A stretch of 15,000 nt of DNA, from NCBI GenBank assembly GCA_009760855.2, contig WPIO01000008.1, positions 3,452,501 through 3,467,500 on the forward strand, written 5' to 3'. The translations under genes and the position numbers were made by a program. Below are positions 9,741-15,000 of this stretch, in pieces (the stretch's first letter is position 1; each line of letters begins with the position of its first letter). Under the pieces are notes generated by a model. The model had not been told where the DNA came from, did not search any database, and worked only from the letters and a program-made list of their open reading frames with translations. The stretch is from Cristatella mucedo (Eukaryota > Bryozoa > Phylactolaemata > Cristatellidae).

Positions 9741-10440
9741 ATCTTTAACTAGATGGCCACATCAAGCCTATGGTCAATTCAGCCTGATTTCAGGTTCAGA
9801 ATATTGCTAAAACTCGGGCCTGCTTAGACAAGTATACCCCATCTAAAAACTTGTCCATCCATTTCTGACATCCCGCTTTGACTTCTACAGCTCACTAAGC
9901 ATAATTCTTTGGCCGGTACAATAAGGCACTTACTGTTGGTCCAAAACTCAGCAGCTAGGCTCGCCTATCGTGAACGTCATACATGAGTCATCATACATGA
10001 ATCATCATGCACATGAGATTGCTTCTCATCGATCTGCACTGGCTATCCATCAAGCAACGCTTCGAATTCAATGGCGTTGTCGCTCACTTTTAGGTCCCTT
10101 CATTCTGTTGCTTCGGCCTACCTATTCGAACTACTTCCCAGCCAGGCTAGGCATCGTACTACCTGTTCTCCTAACTCTTTTTTTGAGACCCCGCCTTTAG
10201 TTCGTATGCTCCCACGGCCTGGAACTTACTCCCAATCGACTTCGCGAAATCTCCTGACTTAACGGCATTTAGCTAAAATCGCCCCATTGCATTACAGCAT
10301 TCGCCAGATTGGTTTTTATTTTCCTTCATGTAATTATGCTAGCTGAAGCTTTACATTTTATTACTAGTCATATTACGCCTTCATTACTGCATACGCAAAG
10401 TTCCTACAGACAAATAAAGTTCTCCGAGATTGCTTAACCA
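9740..10440 (+). pseudogene. L2/CR1-like LINE, reverse transcriptase C-terminus and 3' UTR
   Basis: QNSAARLAYR (about 9939-9970) is followed by DLHWLSIKQRFEF in a shifted frame (near 10030), then DPAFSSYAPTAWNLLP (10187-10234), and the end of the ORF with KSPDLTAFS. A 3' UTR follows, with AATAAA at 10413-10418. The AFSSYAP motif is the same as in the copy at position 1, so the two probably belong to one family, though their 3' UTRs do not visibly match. Stops, a frameshift and a 14-bp tandem insertion break the ORF. The 5' boundary is an estimate. Confidence 0.75.
9977..10017 (+). repeat. 14-bp tandem repeat within the LINE fragment
   Basis: TCATACATGAGTCA (9977-9990), TCATACATGAATCA (9991-10004), then a degenerate third unit TCATGCACATGAG (10005-10017). 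It falls between the ARLAYR and LHWL blocks of the reverse transcriptase and disturbs their spacing. Confidence 0.75.
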
Positions 10441-11090
10441 ATGTCATATATATGTAATCGTTACTCTCAGCTAGTCATTGACTGGAACAGTCCTACTGTC
10501 TTATCGTAGATGGCCATGGCACGGTCAGAGCTTGATACCATTTGGTCTTTGGCGAGCTTCATGATGCTAGCGGTCCGAGACCTTGGGCTGTCCAGCGAGT
10601 CGGCGACAAGCGCGGCTGTGCGTGCGCAAGCAGACTTCAAGACACGCCATAGCAGGAGCAAGCGAATGCCTTTATTTAATAGGTTAAAGGTGAAGCGTCG
10701 CTGCGTCGACGCTGCCGCTGTGATGGCGGCGGGCGCGGTATAGTTAAAGGTAGCTGTTGCTTCTGCTGCGCGATGCTTGGGTTGAAAAACTAGATGGAAA
10801 GTGCTGCTCCAAAGGCGTCGCGTCAAGAAGAGAGCGGATCGGACTATGATCGCATGTATAGGGTCTCGGCGACCCAGCGTCGTGGTAAAACTGTGCAGTG
10901 ACATTGAAAAAACTCTTTCAGCGGGCATAAGAAAATATAAGCTACAGAGCAGAGGCTTCCATTCCTTTATGTCCAGCGGGATTCTTTGACGCGGCTAGCC
11001 GTGCCAACCAAACCGTGTCCTTCCGTGATTCTAAAATTCGTAAGGCGATGCACGCAGTTGAGCAAACACGTTCAGCCTGGCCATATTAAG

Positions 11091-11191
11091 ACTAGTGGCG
11101 CATTTAGAAGCAGTCAACTGCAACATGATATAAAAATGAAGGCTAGTTATGCATTTAGAAACAGTCAAGTACAACATGATATAAAATGATA
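11091..11191. repeat. Two-copy tandem duplication, 51-bp period
   Basis: Both units contain GCATTTAGAA(G/A)CAGTCAA followed by CAACATGATATAAAA(A)TGA. Unit 1 is about 11091-11141 and unit 2 about 11142-11191, with a few substitutions and one A deleted from the poly-A run in unit 2. Confidence 0.8.
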
Positions 11192-11254
11192 CGAAGCTTG
11201 AGACGTTTATCGTTACGTGCATGGTATGACGTAGACTCCTGTACTCACGACTCT

Positions 11255-11293
11255 GCAAATAATACGCTTAATAATACGGCTTGTATTATTTGC
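11255..11293. repeat. Perfect 11-bp inverted repeat with 17-bp loop
   Basis: GCAAATAATAC at 11255-11265 pairs exactly with GTATTATTTGC at 11283-11293. The loop also contains AATAATAC. It may be a small hairpin or a mobile-element remnant. Confidence 0.7.
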
Positions 11294-11439
11294 TTAGTAC
11301 CAATAGTGCTCCTGAAAAAAAGAGCTTTTAGAAAAATTAAATCATGAATACTCTTGCTAGTGACAAGCCAAGGTGGCTAGAATTTGCTCAACCATAGCTT
11401 AAAGTGACGCACAAGAAACATAGCCGAGGCTGAGTTCGC

Positions 11440-12691
11440 TCCAAGATTATTTAATTTTTGGCAGGAGATAAGCCGGATGGATTTATTCGATAAAATGTCG
11501 GTTAAGACATTAACTTTCCGCATCAGCAACAAGGATTTTAGGCGTGCCAAACTATGATCAGCCGTCACTGATCAGACCCGCACAGCGATTGTTTCCCCAG
11601 CTAACCGACCCAGCAGAGGCCGCACGAGGGTGGCAGATAGAGCGCTCAGCAGCGTAGCAGCTCATAACGTGGCTTAAACTAGTCAAGGCAAGAACAAGCT
11701 GAAGGGCCTTCAGGAGACTCGTGGTATCCAGCTCTCACACTCGTAGCTGGCGTAGTGGCCGAACCTCGTAGGTTATGTCCGTCGGCAACCCGTCTGCATA
11801 GAATCGGCGGGCTTTCTCTGCACAGGAGAGATAGTTCTCCTGCGCACTCGACGCTCAGGCGGCTTTTCGTACCGTCTCCCGAGATAGCTGCCACGGCAGA
11901 AAAGCGGGTCCCATTGCAGCCAGGTGACATTAAGTAACAGTCTCGACTCCCGGTAGTCGTGGAATTTTTCCACTCGCTTGGAAAACGCCCGAAGCGGGTC
12001 CGCTCGTTTGCCTCGCTTTCCAATGACGCGAAAGCGACGCAAGTCGTAAAGCTCATAGTGCGACGGAAGCATCGAACAGTAGCCAACCGAGCGTGCCCCT
12101 CTCCGTGAAGCAGAGAAATTTCCTTCGCATCTTCCGGCGAATCCATTCTGGTTTTCTCAGAAACGAGAAACTAGGTATACTGTACAATGTCCCAACCGTT
12201 CACTTTCCCGGCGGCTCGACATTTGCTGAGCACGGTGCAGAAATCCTTCTCCCTTGACCGATCGGCTGATAGGACGATTTCTACCCGAGCGCTGGCAGCG
12301 GAACGCGCCAGGTTAAAGAAACTCGAGCCTGCACGATTCCCGGACACTATCCGGACGCGAAGTTGGAAACAGCTCGAAGCGGCAGTAGCAAGAGCGCGAG
12401 ACCACCGGGTCCCGGAGCTCCCGTCCCGACCCGCTCCAGTAGTCAGACAGACGTTCACGTCGGAGCTCGGCCAGCTCGGTCGGCGAAGAGAGGCGGGCTC
12501 TCTTCCCCAACCCCCCAGCCCCGTTGCAGGGAACGGGTGGGTTTTCCCGGCGCCAACAGCGAGGCGGTGCTACGAAGAGCGCAGCGTGGTGCAGCGAGCG
12601 AAGATGCGCTGGCGGCGGCCGGCGGTCAGGCAGGGGCGAACGCCCACCTCGATGGTCGGTCGCTCCGTCGCGTCGACGCGGCGTCCTGCGC
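11440..12691 (-). other. Probable PKD2 3' UTR and flank; no recognised gene
   Basis: This is the region downstream of the PKD2 stop. The near part (about 12700 down to 11700) is GC-rich. The first clear AATAAA on the minus strand is at 11487-11482, with an ATTAAA at 11455-11450. Either could end the transcript, giving a 3' UTR of about 1.2 kb. Open frames exist on both strands (for example 11679-12146 minus and 12187-12885 plus) but show no recognisable domain. The UTR extent is inferred from motif position alone. Confidence 0.25.
11482..11487 (-). promoter_or_regulatory. Candidate polyadenylation signal (AATAAA) for PKD2
   Basis: TTTATT on the plus strand is AATAAA on the minus strand. It is the first canonical signal I find downstream of the PKD2 stop. 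Such hexamers are common by chance in AT-rich sequence, so support is weak. Confidence 0.2.
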
Positions 12692-12697
12692 TTAGCG
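12692..12697 (-). CDS. PKD2: PKD2 terminal exon: one Arg codon and TAA stop
   Basis: After a strong pyrimidine tract and acceptor (TCCTTCTTTCTCCGTTGCAG) the sequence is CGC TAA, so the last exon would add a single Arg before the stop at 12694-12692. The proposed intron (12787-12698) is 90 nt with no in-frame stop, so the unspliced message reaches the same TAA. The readthrough peptide is Leu/Ala-rich and hydrophobic, odd for a cytosolic tail. That favours splicing, but only RNA data can decide. Confidence 0.6.
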   Translation of the reverse strand, partial: R

Positions 12698-15000
12698 CTG
12701 CAACGGAGAAAGAAGGATCGAGAGATAGGCCGAGAGTGCTGCGAGCAGCGGCTGCGACTCTGCGGCGAGGAGCTGTGGCGCCCTCACCCGCATGGACGCC
12801 GCCGACGGCGGAGCCCGAAGCACGGACGCCGCCGACGCGGAGCGCGACTGCGAGCCGCCGAGGTCGGCCGAGCTGGAGGCGATAACGCTGCGATCCCATC
12901 GTGCCAGCTCTTCGGCCACGAGCGAGTCCATCTGCTCCTTCTTCTGCTCCTCGCTCATGTGCGCGTCGCTTCCCTGCAAACCGTGGCGACACGGATGCGA
13001 CGCTCGCCGCGCGTTCACGAATGCCGACGAACGCAGCGCTTGCTCGCTCGCTCGCTCACTTGCCACGCTCTGCCTTCGAGGCAGCAGGCTGCGCCCGATG
13101 CCATCGCCGGTGCGGCGGCAACGGCGGCGCTCTCACCTCGACGATGCTGTCGAGCAATTTGCTCATCGTCTCGCGACGGCGCGCCCTCGCCTTCTCCATC
13201 GTGTCGAGCTTGCCGATGACCGAGTCGATCTTCGTGACGATGCTGCCGATCGAGTGCTCCATGCGGTCGACGCGCCGCGCCATCACGGCGTACTCTTCAT
13301 ACGACACGCCGTCGTTGACGATTCGCGGCCCGCTGCCGCCTATCCTGTCAGCGAGGCCCTCGTCGTTGAGACCCTCTTCGTCGTCGTCGCCGCCGCCGCC
13401 GGCCGATCGAGCGCTCTCCGGCCGCGCCTCTTCGCCGTTCTGCAAAGAGATGGTAAGCTCAGTGGCGCCAGGCCGCGACCAAATGTGCGGGCGCGCCTGC
13501 TCGTGGCGGATCCTCTTTTCCCGCTTTCTCCGGCGAGCCGTCCGAGGCAAGTGCGTCTGTCGCCGCCGTCCCGCCGTGTCTTCAAAGCGGCATCGGAGCA
13601 CGAACCTCGCCGGCCGCCTTTCCCTCCCCGGCTTCCTCCTTGTTTTCTTTTGTCTCTTCGTCGTCGTAGTTTCCGGCCTCGGATTCCTTGAAAAGCGCCT
13701 TCTTCTGCCTCTGCAGGTCGTCCGCCAACTGCCGCTGCTCATCCGGATCGAGGCAGCGATCGCCGTCCACGTCGTACTTAGCGAACATGGCCTCGATCTC
13801 CGTGTCGGCGTAGCCGCGCCTGTCGGCATCGAACGAAGCGCTCTCTCGCAGTCGCGGTAGGGGACCTCGATGTGGCCGCTCTACTCGACGCTGGGCAACG
13901 CCCGGCACGGCGCCCGGCGCGACTTCCAGCACAGCACGACTTCATGCGGGGTTGTCACGCAAGCACATCAGGCGGACGCGCAGCTCGTCGGCTAGGCGTC
14001 AGACCGAGACGGAGGAACATCGGACGGCGGAGACAGGTAGACTGGCGCCGAGCAGGCGCCGGCGCCGAGTGAGCGTCGGGCTGCGCTCTCGCTCGCGCTC
14101 GCTCGCTCACTTCTTTAGATCGTTTCGCCACTCGCTGAAGTCGAGCTGATGATCGCCATTTGCATCGGCGCTGCGCAGCATCTCTTCCATGTCCATGATC
14201 TTCTCCTTCTTCGACGCCAGCTTGCCGATCATGGCCTTATAGCCCTGAGCAAAGGAAGCTGCTCGCTGCTCGGCGCCATCTTTCTCGACCGCCGGGTTCG
14301 AGCGACCAACCGTGGGTCGCGCAGCGGCGCATGGCCGCGCTGCTCACGGCAGCTCGAGCACGAACCGATCCGACAGGAGGCAGCAGCCGATGGCGGCACG
14401 GCAGCAAGCGCATGCGGGCCGCCGCCTCCACCCAGGGGCCGCCGTCGCACCTTCTTGAAGTACTCGTCGAAGTTGACTCGGCCCTCGGTGTTCTTTTCGT
14501 CCTCGCTCTTCACGTCCGCGTACGTGTCCTTGATGATGGCCAAGAACATGTTGAGCAGCACGAAGAATACGAAGAAGACGTACAAAAAGAAGTAGATCGG
14601 ACCGAGCGCGGCATGGGCCGTCTCCATCGCGCTGAAGTCAAAGTCGCCGAGGATGATTCTGAACAGGGTGAAGCTGCCAAAAAAAAACAAGCAAACGAAC
14701 GCTCGAACTGGGCGCGAACTTCACGCGCCCGTCCATGGGGCGGACTGAACTCGTCTCGCGCGCACGCACTCGCCCAAAGCCCGAGGAGGGCTTCGACCTG
14801 ATTCGGTAGTCGCGTTATCGGAGCGCCCGCGTAGTTAGAGTGTTTGCAGGGACGGTCGCTCATAAGCGCTTACAATGAGACGCCGATCTCGCTAAAGTCT
14901 TCAATCTGCGTGCCGAACATGACCATGCCCATTTGAGCGAAGGCGAAGAACATGATCATGAACATGAACAGAAATCCCATCAGGTCCTTGCCGCAGCGGT
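12692..15000 (-). CDS. PKD2: Polycystin-2 (TRPP2 cation channel), 3' part of gene, seven exons
   Basis: Polycystin-2 is a membrane cation channel of the TRP superfamily that acts in cilia and the ER, often with polycystin-1. Exons on the minus strand are 15000-14874 (partial), 14673-14451, 14244-14111, 13819-13606, 13439-13137, 12973-12788 and 12697-12692. All junctions are GT-AG and the phases agree, giving one open frame. Visible in order: S5 helix and FGTQ motif, pore with RIILGD, S6 with [11 protein letters not shown]-hand loop [14 protein letters not shown]-hand loop [12 protein letters not shown], an acidic linker, a coiled coil with [14 protein letters not shown], and the [15 protein letters not shown] tail. 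The coiled coil matches PKD2 better than PKD2-like paralogues. The N-terminus, TOP domain and S1-S4 lie beyond 15000. Family assignment is very secure; the last intron is less certain. Confidence 0.95.
12788..12973 (-). CDS. PKD2: PKD2 exon: C-terminal tail
   Basis: Acceptor GTTTGCAG, phase 0. Reads [18 protein letters not shown], then [11 protein letters not shown], which aligns with the EQMERLVREELERW stretch near the human PKD2 C-terminus. A Ser/Ala-rich low-complexity tail follows, ending SAASMR. It is 186 nt (62 codons). The proposed donor is CGG|GTGAGG at 12787. If it is not used, the frame stays open for 30 more codons to the same stop. Confidence 0.88.
13137..13439 (-). CDS. PKD2: PKD2 exon: acidic linker and oligomerisation coiled coil
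   Basis: Acceptor CCATCTCTTTGCAG, phase 0, first residues [12 protein letters not shown]. After an acidic [11 protein letters not shown] segment comes [17 protein letters not shown], then [19 protein letters not shown] and a basic heptad-like helix through LLDSIVE. This is the most conserved part of the polycystin-2 cytosolic tail, known to trimerise and help assemble the complex with polycystin-1. It is 303 nt, exactly 101 codons, with donor GAG|GTGAGA. The next intron is 163 nt (13136-12974). Confidence 0.95.
13606..13819 (-). CDS. PKD2: PKD2 exon: second EF-hand and acidic linker
   Basis: Starts after GATGCCGACAG and completes a Lys codon, reading [16 protein letters not shown]. The loop [12 protein letters not shown] matches the Ca2+-binding EF-hand of human PKD2 in position and spacing. 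A Lys/Glu-rich linker ([19 protein letters not shown] and on) follows, ending KAAGE. The donor GAG|GTTCGT at 13605 is weak, with T at +3, but it is the one that keeps the frame with the next exon. The intron is 166 nt. Confidence 0.92.
14086..14110 (-). repeat. GAGC-type repeat run at the 5' end of a PKD2 intron
   Basis: The donor GTGAGC of the intron after the first EF-hand exon is itself the first unit of a GTGAGCGAGCGAGCGCGAGC run on the minus strand. A similar GAGCGAGCGAGCGAGC run occurs in the intron at about 13035-13050. Confidence 0.7.
14111..14244 (-). CDS. PKD2: PKD2 exon: first EF-hand
   Basis: Begins in phase 0 after CTTCCTTTGCTCAG with [16 protein letters not shown]. It carries [12 protein letters not shown] followed by WRNDLKK, a 12-residue loop with D, N, D, Q, D and E at the six liganding positions. 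Human polycystin-2 has lost this loop. The exon ends with two bases of a Lys codon before GTGAGC at 14110. The intron that follows (14110-13820, 291 nt) opens with a GAGC-type repeat run. Confidence 0.92.
14451..14673 (-). CDS. PKD2: PKD2 exon: pore helix, LGD selectivity filter and S6
   Basis: This exon completes the split Phe codon and continues [12 protein letters not shown]. The LGD tripeptide is the known polycystin-2 selectivity filter. LGPIYFF and an S6 helix containing [14 protein letters not shown] follow, then the polar tail [20 protein letters not shown]. It is 223 nt long, and together with the two carried bases gives exactly 75 codons. The donor is AAG|GTGCGA in phase 0. The next intron is 206 nt (14450-14245). 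Confidence 0.95.
14874..15000 (-). CDS. PKD2: PKD2 exon: S5 helix and start of pore loop (runs off window)
   Basis: Reads RCGKDLMGF, then a Met/Phe-rich S5 helix, then [17 protein letters not shown]. This corresponds to the S5 and FGTQ region of polycystin-2. The exon ends with two bases of a Phe codon before a GTAAGC donor at 14873. The upstream boundary lies outside the window, so this exon is partial. The following intron (14873-14674, 200 nt) ends in a T-rich tract and GGCAG. Confidence 0.93.

Larger units (their letters stand above)
10441..11439. other. No recognised gene; short repeats
   Basis: A minus-strand open frame of 153 codons at 10928-10467 has no recognisable domain. Its start is arbitrary and it overlaps plus-strand frames. 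The right part holds a 51-bp tandem duplication and an 11-bp perfect inverted repeat, listed separately. The rest is AT-rich. Confidence 0.4.

Noticed and set aside
11679-12146. 155-codon minus-strand frame downstream of the PKD2 stop
   Set aside because: It has no domain and no conserved motif, and lies in the probable 3' UTR or flank. A second frame overlaps it on the same strand.
12792-13860. Long plus-strand open frames of 299 and 319 codons
   Set aside because: They lie antisense to well-supported PKD2 exons. High GC with few stop codons explains them, and they show no domain.
1-15000. CRISPR array, prophage, bacterial operon or rRNA
   Set aside because: There are no regularly spaced repeats, no operon-like gene packing and no rRNA motifs. 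Spliced exons and eukaryotic transposons place this in an animal genome.

Overview
This is a eukaryotic, metazoan genomic window. The evidence is spliced coding exons with GT-AG introns, a polycystin-2 orthologue, and several decayed retroelements and one DNA transposon. The organism cannot be fixed from the sequence. An invertebrate is likely, and an arthropod or chelicerate is possible, but that is inference only. No prokaryotic signals, rRNA genes or CRISPR arrays are present.

The only host gene I can support is at the right-hand end on the minus strand (15000 down to about 12692). It is the 3' part of a polycystin-2 (PKD2, TRPP2) gene. Seven exons can be placed with matching splice phases: S5 and the start of the pore loop; the pore with the LGD filter plus S6; a first EF-hand; a second EF-hand; the conserved oligomerisation coiled coil; a C-terminal tail; and a final one-codon exon with the stop. 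The introns are short (90-291 nt), and the region is visibly richer in GC than the rest of the window. The 5' part of the gene lies beyond position 15000.

The remaining roughly 12.7 kb is a graveyard of transposable elements. From left to right: an L2-like LINE 3' end with an (ATT)n tail (1-380, +); a second LINE 3' fragment (about 1490-2080, +); a tRNA-derived SINE-like unit with A and B boxes (about 2165-2345, +); a broken Tc1-type transposase (about 2425-2935, -); a third LINE fragment (about 4900-5400, -); a decayed Ty3/gypsy pol fragment holding RNase H and integrase (about 6040-7765, +), possibly followed by LTR-like sequence; and a fourth LINE 3' end (about 9740-10440, +). All carry frameshifts or stops, so none looks autonomous.

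The stretches between these hold only unrecognised sequence, a few short direct, tandem and inverted repeats, and short open frames that I do not believe are genes. I found no undescribed multi-gene system. The observations most worth checking concern the polycystin-2 gene: two apparently canonical EF-hand loops, a stop-free 90-nt intron in front of a one-codon last exon, and a weak donor whose retention would remove the coiled coil.
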